64,000 bases of DNA, taken from IMG/VR virus record IMGVR_UViG_3300036766_000988, positions 124,001 through 188,000 of that record; one strand, 5' to 3'. Each line of letters opens with the position of its first letter. Position 1 is the first letter of the stretch. This document shows, in pieces, positions 7,745 to 15,166 of the stretch. The position numbers were made by a program, and so were the translations under genes. Source of the stretch: a virus. The notes under the pieces were generated by a model. The model worked only from the letters and a program-made list of their open reading frames with translations. It was not told the origin of the DNA and did not search any database.

Positions 7745-9328
7745 TCAGTCCTCGGTCTTGACGAGCTTCAAAGCGCCGCTCTTGTTGGGGTCCGCAGCGA
7801 ACCGAGCCCGAACTCCCTCGTTCAGATCCGGATCGTACCCAACCCAGTCGATCACTTCCTTGACCTCGTCGACCATGGTCTTGAGGATGCGGGGCTTCGA
7901 CTCCAGCTCATCCGCGAGGATCGCCTCATCGAGCGTGGCCTTACCCGCCGCGAAGCTTTCGATCATCGCAGCTTTGATGCTCTGCTCGATCTCACGTCCG
8001 ACCATGCCCTGAGCCTTCTCGGAGAGCATCGCAAGATTGAAGTCCTCGATCCTCTGACCGACCTTGACGATGTGGATCTTGAGGATGTCGATGCGGTCTT
8101 CCTCCGACGGGAGGTCGAAGAAGAAACGCTGATCCATGCGGTTGACGAACTCGACCGGCAGGGTCTTGAGGCTGTTCGCCGTCATGGCGAGGCACACGGG
8201 AGCCTTGGTCTCCTGAAGCCACGTGCTCAGGATCCCGATGGTGCGGCTCGTCGTACCGGCGTCCGAGGCCCCACTCGACTGGCCGCCCGAGAGGGACTTC
8301 TCCGCTTCGTCGATCCAGACGATGCAGGGAGCGACCGCTTCGATGATCTTGAGCGCACGGTAGACGTTCGCCTCCGAATCACCGACGCCCGAGCTGCGGA
8401 GCCGACCCATCTCCAGCCCGACCACCGGGAGCCCCCAGGCGTTGCCCAGGGCCTTCGTGGTGAGGCTCTTGCCGGTACCCCAGATGCCGACGCACAGGAT
8501 GCCCTTCGGAGGCACGAGCCCGAACTGACGACCCTTCTCGCTCCACGAAAGAGCCGACTTCCGCGCCCAGTCCTTGAACCGGCCGACGCCGCCGACCGTA
8601 TCGAACGAGCACTCGTCCGTGTTGATGTACTGCACGAGGTCCGTCTTGCGGAGCTGCCGACGACGGAACTCCGAGATGTAGTCGGGGTCGATCCGCTTCG
8701 GGTTCACCGCATCCTTGCGGGTCTTCACGATGCTCTGGGCGATCGACATGTCGATTTCGTAGCTCGTGAGCCCCTTGAAGTGCTTGGCGGAGTCCTTCGG
8801 AGGCGTCATCCCGAGGTAACCGCAGGCCTCTTCGACGGTCGAGAGGATCTCTTCCGAGGAAAGCCCGTTGTCGTGAACGACCTCGATGTAGCGCGAGAGC
8901 TTCTCGGGCACGACCTTGCGGGCGCCGACGAAGATCAGAAGCTTGATCGTCCGGATGTCGTTGTGGACTTGGTGGATGATGTTGAGGATGCGCCGCTGGA
9001 CGTGGGGATCGTTGAGGTAGCGCTCTGGGTCCGTGATGACGTAGAAGTTCTGGTCGTCCTTCGGGTCGTCCTTGTAGACCTGGATGAGCGCAGTGTGGAT
9101 GTCCGCCGCGTCACGGTTCTCCTGGTGGAGACGCGAACCCCAATCCTTGATGAGCTGGTTGAGCGGGACCAGACCGAGCGCCGCATTGAAGACCCACACG
9201 CGATCGGCGAGCTTCTTCAAGGTGTCGCGAAGCGTGATCAAGAAGCGGTCTTCCTCGTCGGTGACGAAGTAGATGCACCGCGACAGGCTTCGGAGGTGGA
9301 ACAGCAGCTCTTCGTTCGTCTTGGCCAT
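7745..9328 (-). CDS. Ycf46-type AAA ATPase
   Basis: 527 aa. A non-catalytic N-terminal half (about 1-240) precedes an AAA domain: Walker A GIWGTGKS (281-288), Walker B IVWIDEAEKS (336-345), then NRMDQRFFFDLPS and a helical lid. This is the layout of Ycf46-like ATPases. In cyanobacteria and many phages the family travels with DUF1257 (Ycf35) and DUF2997, and both follow here upstream on the same strand. The biochemical role is unknown; an RNA or protein remodelling function is inferred. A promoter at 9353-9381 reads into it. Confidence 0.85.
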   Translation of the reverse strand: MAKTNEELLFHLRSLSRCIYFVTDEEDRFLITLRDTLKKLADRVWVFNAALGLVPLNQLIKDWGSRLHQENRDAADIHTALIQVYKDDPKDDQNFYVITDPERYLNDPHVQRRILNIIHQVHNDIRTIKLLIFVGARKVVPEKLSRYIEVVHDNGLSSEEILSTVEEACGYLGMTPPKDSAKHFKGLTSYEIDMSIAQSIVKTRKDAVNPKRIDPDYISEFRRRQLRKTDLVQYINTDECSFDTVGGVGRFKDWARKSALSWSEKGRQFGLVPPKGILCVGIWGTGKSLTTKALGNAWGLPVVGLEMGRLRSSGVGDSEANVYRALKIIEAVAPCIVWIDEAEKSLSGGQSSGASDAGTTSRTIGILSTWLQETKAPVCLAMTANSLKTLPVEFVNRMDQRFFFDLPSEEDRIDILKIHIVKVGQRIEDFNLAMLSEKAQGMVGREIEQSIKAAMIESFAAGKATLDEAILADELESKPRILKTMVDEVKEVIDWVGYDPDLNEGVRARFAADPNKSGALKLVKTED

Positions 9329-9352
9329 GATCGTTTCTGTATCCTCGTGATC

Positions 9353-9381
9353 CTAGTACACCGCTTGAGGCTTGTTTTCAG
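9353..9381 (-). promoter_or_regulatory. promoter of the AAA ATPase gene
   Basis: CTGAAA (9381-9376), 17-bp spacer ending GGTG, TACTAG (9358-9353). Unlike most copies it leaves a 24-nt leader before the ATG. Confidence 0.65.
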
Positions 9382-9406
9382 CCAGCTTTTGCCGCTACAA
9401 ACACGA

Positions 9407-9432
9407 ACGCCCGGCCCATGTGGACCGGGCGT
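9407..9432 (-). terminator. hairpin terminator after the DUF1257 gene
   Basis: Perfect 8-bp stem ACGCCCGG/CCGGGCGT with a 10-nt loop, followed on the minus strand by TCGTGTTTG. It separates the DUF1257 gene from the ATPase promoter. The U-run is weak. Confidence 0.55.
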
Positions 9433-9475
9433 CGAGTCCGGGGATCAAGGGCTGATCGTCAGCCCATCACGCACC

Positions 9476-9805
9476 TCAGCCCATCGCGCACATCAGCACG
9501 ATGTTGCCCTGCTGATCGACGACGCGGCTCTCGATGGAGATGCCCTGCTTCATGCACTCCTGGCGGTACTTGCTCTCGCCGTACGCCTGCTTGAGGACGC
9601 CGAGCGCCTCCGACGTGTGGCCGTAGTCGGAATCACCCGTGATGCGGCCCGACCGGAGGTCGAGCGTCGCGTTGTTGAGCTTGCCCGACGTGAAGCGGAG
9701 GCTGTCGTTCCCCTGCTCGACGTAGGAGATGCCCGCCGTCTTGCACGCCTGAATGGCGAGCGTCTTGTCCTTGATCTCGGTGTCGGTGGTTACTCGGTGG
9801 CTCAT
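9476..9805 (-). CDS. DUF1257 (Ycf35-like) protein
   Basis: 109 aa beginning MSHRVTTDTEIKDKTLAIQA, the typical DUF1257 opening (MSHf..i.T.ikD...l..a), then an alternating strand/helix pattern to CMKQGISIESRVV. Usual family length. It pairs with the DUF2997 protein upstream and the Ycf46-type ATPase downstream; the three probably act together. Function unknown in any organism I can name. Confidence 0.75.
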   Translation of the reverse strand: MSHRVTTDTEIKDKTLAIQACKTAGISYVEQGNDSLRFTSGKLNNATLDLRSGRITGDSDYGHTSEALGVLKQAYGESKYRQECMKQGISIESRVVDQQGNIVLMCAMG

Positions 9806-9847
9806 GTCTCGTGCCTCTTCCTCTGTGGTGGCCCGGAGGCCGGTTGG

Positions 9848-10030
9848 TCAGCCTTCCCCGGAGATTTCGTGAACGGTGTCGCCCTCGGGCCCGATGTGCT
9901 CATCCGACTCCTGGCGCCCGACCGCGTTCGTCACCTTGTAGATCGACGAGCACAGATGCTCTCCTCGATCGAGAACCTCGGTGACGATCTTGCCGTTCTT
10001 GTCGATGACTGCTTTGAACTTCATGGCCAT
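9848..10030 (-). CDS. DUF2997-like protein, 60 aa
   Basis: Reads MAMKFKAVIDKNGKIVTEVL, the DUF2997 pattern (short strand, iDpdGk, strand, then an acid/Gly-rich end). An AGGAGA site lies 11 nt before the ATG at 10030, so I prefer this start to the upstream GTG. GGTGTATAGG (10082-10073) with CTGAAG upstream supplies a promoter and leaves a leader of about 35 nt. First gene of the DUF2997-DUF1257-AAA set. Confidence 0.7.
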   Translation of the reverse strand: MAMKFKAVIDKNGKIVTEVLDRGEHLCSSIYKVTNAVGRQESDEHIGPEGDTVHEISGEG

Positions 10031-10108
10031 GGCGCTTGGGTCTCCTGTGGATGTTTGCGTCCTTGCCCCTAACCTATACACCGGTTCCGCGTCCAGACTT
10101 CAGAACGT

Positions 10109-10726
10109 CTAGCTGCTTTTGCGAAATTGCACCGTGGTACCAGGAGAGACAATCTGCTCGGTTGTGTCAGACGGCAAGGGGGTTGTCCAAGGATCTCGCT
10201 TAGGAATAGACGCAGACGGAGGAGATGGCAAGGTCTTCCCCGACTGATCGGGGGCATTGCCGAGCGCTAACCGGGCTGCGGTCGCAGTACTTCGAGTGGA
10301 AGCTGTGTTCTTTTGTGGGCTTGCCGTCCGATCCTCCGGCGACGTTGGTACGTCATTTTTCGTCGCAGGAGCCTGCATTGCAAGAGGGGCGGGCGGGGCA
10401 GGAATTGGGGATAGAGCTGCGGGCTCGACGAGATCCCGTGGATCGTTCCATGCCGAACGGATCTCGGGAGTCCGCCCCACATCGATCGTGATAAACTTCT
10501 GCGCGGTGATCTGCGGGAAACGAGGGTCGTCGGGCGTCATGCGGGAGGGGTTGTTGAAGAGCCTGTCCTCCCAGTTCGACACCCGTACCTCAAACCTCGA
10601 CTTGCCCCCAATGCTCCGGGTGCAGTCGAGGTTGAAGCACCGGGCACACCACTGCTCCTGGAACGTGTCGAGCGCTGTCCCACTCTCTGCGCACTCCGGC
10701 AGTAGATCTCGACGTGTCCCGGCCAT
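10109..10726 (-). CDS. hypothetical protein with Cys motif and disordered tail
   Basis: 205 aa. The N-terminal 90 aa look folded and contain CARCFNLDC, a possible zinc site. The rest is Pro/Ser/Thr/Ala-rich and probably disordered. Not recognised. Start: GTG and ATG are adjacent (10729, 10726). TATAAT lies about 7-12 nt upstream, so the transcript is nearly leaderless. Confidence 0.7.
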   Translation of the reverse strand: MAGTRRDLLPECAESGTALDTFQEQWCARCFNLDCTRSIGGKSRFEVRVSNWEDRLFNNPSRMTPDDPRFPQITAQKFITIDVGRTPEIRSAWNDPRDLVEPAALSPIPAPPAPLAMQAPATKNDVPTSPEDRTASPQKNTASTRSTATAARLALGNAPDQSGKTLPSPPSASIPKRDPWTTPLPSDTTEQIVSPGTTVQFRKSS

Positions 10727-10764
10727 CACCTAGGGAATTATATCAAAGTTTCAGGCTCGAAGGG

Positions 10765-10914
10765 CTACAAAGTGTACCCGAGGAAGCGCGGCTTCTTCGG
10801 CGCATCCTCGGGATCCCTCTTGGCAGCTCGTCGGATCGAGCGGTTCACCAACCGCTTCAAGTAACGACGCGACAGCGTATGATCGTGCCTACTGATCTGC
10901 TCGGCTCTCTTCAC
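10765..10914 (-). CDS. small basic protein, 49 aa, GTG start
   Basis: Reads VKRAEQISRHDHTLSRRYLK and continues Arg/Lys-rich to ...KKPRFLGYTL. Third codon positions are GC-rich, as in neighbouring genes. Likely a nucleic-acid-binding or structural peptide; not recognised. It lies just past an intrinsic terminator, with no obvious promoter of its own. Confidence 0.6.
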   Translation of the reverse strand: MKRAEQISRHDHTLSRRYLKRLVNRSIRRAAKRDPEDAPKKPRFLGYTL

Positions 10915-10947
10915 GGAAAAACACCTCCAGCGCCCGTTGGAGCGCTG
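10915..10947 (-). terminator. intrinsic terminator after the sigma-like gene
   Basis: Stem CAGCGC/GCGCTG with an 8-nt loop, then GAGGTGTTTTTCC on the minus strand. It lies about 55 nt past the stop at 11002 and immediately before the 49-aa gene. Confidence 0.6.
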
Positions 10948-11001
10948 GGTGTGGAATCCATGAGGGCATAAGCATCCCCGTACCCTAGCAGGGAGGCCGG
11001 G

Positions 11002-11874
11002 CTAGAGGAAGGCGCGGATGCAGATCCGCTTCTTGGCCGGAGTCAGGCTGGACTTGTTGATCGCCTCGGTGAGCGTGTAGCCGTCCGTGAGGAGCGTGAA
11101 GATCTCCTTCTGGGCCGACTCGTCGACACCCTTGGACGAGAGCTTGTCGAGAGCCCTCGACAAGGCGACCTGAGCCTCGATGCGCGTCTCGGCGACGTCA
11201 TCGCGGATCGTGTCCTCCCAGTAGTTGTTGTAGCCGCCCGCTGCCGTGTGGAACTGCGGGACGTTGTCCCCAAGAAGGTTCTTGCCGGGCATGGAATCCC
11301 CCGTGCGATCCTTCCACTTGCGCGAGCGGGTACGGCAGAAGTTCGCGAAATGATGGCGAACGCTGGTCCCGAGGTAGTTGAGAAACTGGTACGGCGTTGC
11401 CTTCGGAGCCGAGATCGTGATCTCCCCCTGATCCTTCCACTTCATCTCGTCGTTCCGCGTGGACAGCTCGACGATATCCTCACCACGGTAGGTGGCCTTC
11501 GGCGACGCATAGCCACCCGTGATCGGATCCGGCATCCACTTGCAGATGACCCGAGCGCCGTCCTTCTTCTTCCCCTGCTTGTGCCCCTTGCGGTAGCTCC
11601 ACTGACGAGATCGCCACTGCGTGAAGCGGATGCCGCCGAGGAACGCGCAGGCTTCGAGAGCCGTCATGGTCTCCGGAACAGAGCACGAGACGCGCTCGTG
11701 GAACTTCTCGATCACCTGCGCCTGGAGAAGCTTCTCCCACACATCCTGGCAAGCGTCTTCGAAGTTGGTGACGACCGTGTTCAGCTTGCGAATCTCGTTC
11801 GCAACGAACGGAGCGAAATCCCGGTACAGCTCGGTGTTGTCGCGGGGAATACCCGGACGCACGCGCATCGTCAT
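11002..11874 (-). CDS. sigma-70/ECF-like RNA polymerase sigma factor
   Basis: 290 aa. The segment ELYRDFAPFVANEIRKLN...NFEDACQDVWEKLLQ matches sigma region 2 of ECF factors (helix, then a D/E-A-x-Q-D-v-w motif). A long basic insert follows. The C-terminus (ALDKLSS...FTLLTDGYTLTEAINKSSL) could be a divergent region 4. A phage sigma could recognise the CTGAAC/TAGTAG promoters. The ATG at 11874 follows a GAGAGGA site; the promoter at 11903-11931 leaves a leader of about 24 nt, unlike the leaderless genes. The longer frame to 11922 crosses the promoter and was rejected. Confidence 0.7.
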   Translation of the reverse strand: MTMRVRPGIPRDNTELYRDFAPFVANEIRKLNTVVTNFEDACQDVWEKLLQAQVIEKFHERVSCSVPETMTALEACAFLGGIRFTQWRSRQWSYRKGHKQGKKKDGARVICKWMPDPITGGYASPKATYRGEDIVELSTRNDEMKWKDQGEITISAPKATPYQFLNYLGTSVRHHFANFCRTRSRKWKDRTGDSMPGKNLLGDNVPQFHTAAGGYNNYWEDTIRDDVAETRIEAQVALSRALDKLSSKGVDESAQKEIFTLLTDGYTLTEAINKSSLTPAKKRICIRAFL

Positions 11875-11902
11875 GATGATCGTCCTCTCTCGTAGGTTGA
11901 GG

Positions 11903-11931
11903 CTACTACGCGGGCGACCCATGCCGTTCAG
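11903..11931 (-). promoter_or_regulatory. CTGAAC/TAGTAG promoter of the sigma-like gene
   Basis: CTGAAC, 17-bp spacer, TAGTAG. If the sigma-like protein reads this class of promoter, this is an autoregulatory loop. Confidence 0.7.
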
Positions 11932-12111
11932 CCGCCCCCGTACCCAAAACGCCGTGCCCAGCTTTTTGGGAGCCCACTTCGTACCGCTTTCCTGATCTTC
12001 CTGTCAACCTCTACGGAGACGAAAGTAGTAAAAATTAAGGCAGTCCCGTATAGGAACTTTCCTGTGGGCTACGTACCGGTACTTCCTCTCTAGCTGGACT
12101 GTACGTTAGGG

Positions 12112-12140
12112 TTGAACCTGAGCGATTCCCGGTGTATGGG
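12112..12140 (+). promoter_or_regulatory. TTGAAC/TATGGG promoter, rightward
   Basis: TTGAAC (12112-12117), 17 bp ending GGTG, TATGGG (12135-12140). It links the CTGAAC and GGTGTA forms in one site. The first ATG, 5 nt on (12146), opens a 13-codon frame ending in TGA. Confidence 0.65.
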
Positions 12141-12215
12141 TGTCGATGTCTCTCGTGCCTCCTTCGGCGATCCCGCTGTCGAAGTGAGTCGTGCCAAGGC
12201 GGGGGCCGCTCCTTC

Positions 12216-12842
12216 ATGCACCGCAAAATGAGGGAGCGGCAGCTCTTTCCGCGACACATCTTTTCCTACATGGACGAACAATTCGGCGAAGGAGATCCCG
12301 AGGTAAAGCGCATCATCGCCGAGATGAACGCGCTCAACACGGCGCTCCAAGCCCTCGACAATCCACAAGAAGTCCCCAACGCACTGCGTCTCGTGCGTCA
12401 AGTCCGAGAGACCCATCTCGAACCGGAGACCTTCGAGGGCTTCGTCATCCTGGTCGCCATGTCGAAAATCGTAGCCGCTCAAGCTCCTACGAATCCCCCC
12501 CGACTTCTTCTGGGGCACCCCTGGACGACCCACGTCTTCGAGCAGGTCGGGTTGGCTTGGGTAGCCTGGACGGCCCAACGCAGCCCCGAAGCCTTGAGGT
12601 GCATCTACCGACTGCGTGATGTCCAGAAGGAGCGCGAGCTGGGGGAAGACCGCTCGGGAGCAATCCAGCTCCTGGCCCTCTACGACTGGGCCCGGGCTGT
12701 CGAGGCCCTGGCCAACGAAATGCCGACAGAGGCCGAACGCTTCTTCAAGCGGGCCACAGCGATCGGGGCAAGTTTCGGTACGGAGAGCCATCCCGTTGTC
12801 CTGTGGACGATGGCGGCGAGTCTTTTCCCACCCACCATCTGA
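12216..12842 (+). CDS. hypothetical helical-repeat protein, about 208 aa
   Basis: Not recognised. All-helical, with segments like IQLLALYDWARAVEALANEM and AERFFKRATAIG that resemble TPR helices. The start is uncertain: 12216 and 12228 are candidates, or the short frame from 12146 could join it by a +1 shift at AAG TGA. A large frame on the opposite strand is a shadow. It is convergent with the next gene, 2 nt between stops. Confidence 0.7.
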   Translation: MHRKMRERQLFPRHIFSYMDEQFGEGDPEVKRIIAEMNALNTALQALDNPQEVPNALRLVRQVRETHLEPETFEGFVILVAMSKIVAAQAPTNPPRLLLGHPWTTHVFEQVGLAWVAWTAQRSPEALRCIYRLRDVQKERELGEDRSGAIQLLALYDWARAVEALANEMPTEAERFFKRATAIGASFGTESHPVVLWTMAASLFPPTI

Positions 12843-12844
12843 GG

Positions 12845-13285
12845 TCACTTCGGGAGGTTCACCCGGGGCGTCGAACGGACCATCTCGACGTAGTTCGAGA
12901 GCACCGCCTTCTGGGCGGGGTTCAACCTGGGAAGCTTGCTTTCGTAATCGGCTGCGATGTCGATCATGACAACGGGCCTTTTCACGAAGAGGCTGTGGAA
13001 GACCTCGGGAGGCAACGAAGTCTCCAAGCTGGCGAGGTTCATCCCCTTCTTGGCCGTCGGAACGGGCTTCACGCCCACGATCGTGGCCACCCCGAGGTTG
13101 CCCTCGATCTCCACGGAGTTCTCCCCCGAGAGCGCCTGTCGAGCCACCCCCTCAGCACGGAGGTGGGGCTTCACAGCTTCCAGCTCCTGGGTGAGCTGCA
13201 CGATCTCTCGGTGGGTTTCGATGGCGAAGTCGACCACCGAGGCCAGATTCCCTGAAGCCAAGACGTCCTTGGAGGACTTGAGCAT
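12845..13285 (-). CDS. hypothetical protein, 146 aa
   Basis: Not recognised. Helical N-terminus (VVDFAIETHREIVQLTQELE), a middle with beta character, and a C-terminal LNPAQKAVLSNYVEMV. An AGGAGAG site precedes the ATG at 13285. GTGTAGAGT near 13350, with TTGTCC 17 bp upstream, is the likely promoter. Confidence 0.7.
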   Translation of the reverse strand: MLKSSKDVLASGNLASVVDFAIETHREIVQLTQELEAVKPHLRAEGVARQALSGENSVEIEGNLGVATIVGVKPVPTAKKGMNLASLETSLPPEVFHSLFVKRPVVMIDIAADYESKLPRLNPAQKAVLSNYVEMVRSTPRVNLPK

Positions 13286-13495
13286 CGTTCTCTCCTGCCA
13301 GGAGACGATCCGCTCGATGGTCGAGCTTGGATGGCCTACAAGGCTTCGAGCCCACTCTACACGGGATCTTCGTCGAGGACAAACCCGCCACATCTGAGGC
13401 GCTTCGGCTACCGCTTTTTGCGTCTCTTACCTGGCCTTTTGCAGCAGCTCTCGTTCGAGCTGTCGTACTTCCGCTACCTTACACAGCAGCTCTAG

Positions 13496-13645
13496 ATGGA
13501 CTCAGAGTTGCTCTGCTCGGATCCCGACCGTCTGCCGTACATGCCGTACGAAGACTCGCTCTGGTTGTTGCTACTCTACGTGCCATCACTGCTGTCGCTA
13601 CTGCTGTGCCGCTTGAGAAACCACTCGAAGCAGAGCTTCTCGTGA
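13496..13645 (+). CDS. candidate small membrane protein, 49 aa
   Basis: MDSELLCSDPDRLPYMPYED is followed by a hydrophobic stretch SLWLLLLYVPSLLSLLLCRL, one plausible membrane helix, then a short basic tail. About 80 percent of codons end in G or C, as in the surrounding genes, whereas the longer overlapping frame (13327-13704) is poor by that measure. TCTAG directly precedes the ATG. No homologue recognised. Confidence 0.45.
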   Translation: MDSELLCSDPDRLPYMPYEDSLWLLLLYVPSLLSLLLCRLRNHSKQSFS

Positions 13646-13717
13646 GAATCTTTGAACAGAGAATGGGGTCTCAGGTTTCACTCAGTATCTTCTTCAAGGA
13701 GTGATCCAAGGAGAAGA

Positions 13718-13988
13718 GTGAAGGATCAGATAGTTTCGGGATGATCCTTCTGCGAGCTACTTCGAAGCCTCTCAGGGGATCCCGACCCTTGAGAGGCTCT
13801 TCCTCGATGTGCAGCTTGAAGTGGCCTTCCTCCAAGCGAGAGATCGAGGTCCGTTGGCAGGTTCTTCCGAGGAAGAGGCTCTCCTGCCACCTGAGCAGTT
13901 GGATTTTTCAGCAGCTTGGGTCCTCGAAGGAAAACCTGAGCTGGCTGTCCCTCCAAAGAGGGTACGGAACCTGGTAACCGTTGGCTGA
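13718..13988 (+). pseudogene. candidate gene with a +1 shift after eight codons
   Basis: GTG at 13718 has a strong AAGGAG site but meets TGA at 13742. The +1 frame then reads on to 13988 as a well-composed acidic protein (DPSASYFEASQGIPTLERLF; LLPPEQLDFSAAWVLEG). That frame has no start of its own after the TAG at 13731. Either programmed +1 shifting at GGA TGA, an indel, or a coincidence. A 78-codon frame from 13741 has a Ser/Arg/Trp-rich, shadow-like product. Confidence 0.35.
13767..13797. repeat. inverted repeat GCCTCTCA/TGAGAGGC
   Basis: Perfect 8-bp arms with a 15-nt loop inside the uncertain region 13394-14107. No U-run follows on either strand. The rest of that region holds only the two candidate small genes listed. 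Confidence 0.4.
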
Positions 13989-14107
13989 GCCTCGGAGGGG
14001 ATACACCTCGGTTCCGGGCTTCGCAAGGAAGAAAGAAGAGACCGAAAGAACGCGTCTCATAAGGGATTTCTCAAGCGCAGAATCTTCGATGAAAGCGCTC
14101 TAGTAAG

Positions 14108-14440
14108 ATGAAAATGAACCCCGCTACCCTCGTCGAGATGAGCGATGTCGTTGGCCGTCCGAAGGTGAAGATGACGCTCCCTGTTCCTTTGCGGATCGGA
14201 GACCGCATTCACCTGGCGTTTCAGCTTCGTCGTGTAAACGGAGGCCGGTCCGAAGTCTTGGACATCTCAGGGGACTTCCGAATCACAGCCGTCTCGTTCG
14301 ACGCCTCCAACGGCCCCACCCGGCAGATCCTCGCGGTCGAAAGCGCTGGGAAAGCTCCCACCTGGCGTGCCGTGAAGACGGTCCCGGCTCCTGAGCGCAA
14401 GCTCGGGCCGACCCGCTTCCCGCGCACCTCTGTCGTATGA
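14108..14440 (+). CDS. hypothetical beta-rich protein, 110 aa
   Basis: Not recognised. Strands alternate (KVKMTLPVPLRIGDRIHLAF; GDFRITAVSFDAS), suggesting a small beta barrel, with a basic Pro-containing tail. TAGTAA ends 1 nt before the ATG, but no -35 is clear. The ATGA junction couples it to the next gene. Confidence 0.75.
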   Translation: MKMNPATLVEMSDVVGRPKVKMTLPVPLRIGDRIHLAFQLRRVNGGRSEVLDISGDFRITAVSFDASNGPTRQILAVESAGKAPTWRAVKTVPAPERKLGPTRFPRTSVV

Positions 14441-14709
14441 CGTCGGCACTTCCCGAGGCCATTTGGATTCCCGGGCGGAGTCCGTCGGTCTACGTCGGCA
14501 CGCCTTTCGAGATGGTGCGGTCGATGGCCGCCGAGATGGGCGAAGACGTGACGGTACGGGATGCCGTGGAGCTGCTGCTCCACGCGCTGGCCGAGAACCG
14601 ACGCCTCATCATCGGCCTTCCAGCCAACGTGCCGGTGGAAGACCTCACCCGGCTATTCGTCACGGCCTTGCTCGACACAGGGCTCGCCAAGACGATGGCC
14701 GCCGCCTAG
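14437..14709 (+). CDS. hypothetical helical protein, 90 aa
   Basis: Not recognised. Amphipathic helices (FEMVRSMAAEMG; AVELLLHALAENRRL) and a hydrophobic C-terminal half. It overlaps the upstream gene by 4 nt and the convergent gene by 4 nt. Confidence 0.7.
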   Translation: MTSALPEAIWIPGRSPSVYVGTPFEMVRSMAAEMGEDVTVRDAVELLLHALAENRRLIIGLPANVPVEDLTRLFVTALLDTGLAKTMAAA

Positions 14710-15137
14710 CTCAAGAGCGCCTTGGCTCGCGTCCAGAGAGCCCGCCAGAAGTCGACCTCGGGTTCGGACGCCCTACCGGCGCCTCGGTACGGGTGGGGCC
14801 CTGGAATGGGCAGCACGACGGCAGGGAGGTCGTTCTCCGAGCGGTCCTTGGCCCAGGACTCTTGCAGAGCAGCAAGTCCTATCGGGTAGGGTTTCTGCAC
14901 CTCGTTCAACAGGGAGGGCCTGATGGATGGCTGTCGGGCGGTTTCATTTTCGGCAGCCCACGGGGGACCGGGGATCACCTGGCCGCCGCCCGTGACGCCT
15001 CCTTGAGCTTGGCGCATCTCCGTCATCAGCCGCTGGGACCAGGCCGGAGACGAAGTTCGTTGCGATAGCCGCTTGTCTTGCTCGCGGAGTTCCTTGATCG
15101 TCTCGACCACTTCGTCCGACCACTGTTTTCCCGACAT
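14706..15137 (-). CDS. hypothetical protein, 143 aa
   Basis: Not recognised. A helical N-terminus (WSDEVVETIKELREQDKRLS), a Gly/Pro-rich middle, and a C-terminal VDFWRALWTRAKALL helix. It is divergent from the 15167 gene; the 29-bp gap contains CTACACC, a minus-strand GGTGTAG site. Confidence 0.65.
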   Translation of the reverse strand: MSGKQWSDEVVETIKELREQDKRLSQRTSSPAWSQRLMTEMRQAQGGVTGGGQVIPGPPWAAENETARQPSIRPSLLNEVQKPYPIGLAALQESWAKDRSENDLPAVVLPIPGPHPYRGAGRASEPEVDFWRALWTRAKALLS

Positions 15138-15166
15138 CGTGGTTCTTCTTCTACACCTGGAAGGGC

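Noticed and set aside
7634-10072. 812-codon open frame on the plus strand
   Set aside because: Exact antisense of the AAA ATPase, DUF1257 and DUF2997 genes; Arg/Asp/Leu/Val-heavy composition typical of shadow frames; no promoter or ribosome site.
10889-10975. 28-codon leftward frame MLMPSWIPHPALQRALEVFF
   Set aside because: It overlaps the intrinsic terminator at 10915-10947 and the 49-aa gene, and has no promoter of either class. A leader peptide is conceivable but unsupported.
12090-12848. 252-codon minus-strand frame
   Set aside because: Opposite the better-composed rightward gene at 12216; low-complexity Gly/Arg/Glu-rich product and no start signals.
13327-13704. 125-codon plus-strand frame
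   Set aside because: Ala/Val/Arg-rich, AT-rich third positions, begins inside the upstream leftward gene; the 49-aa frame at 13496 fits coding bias better.
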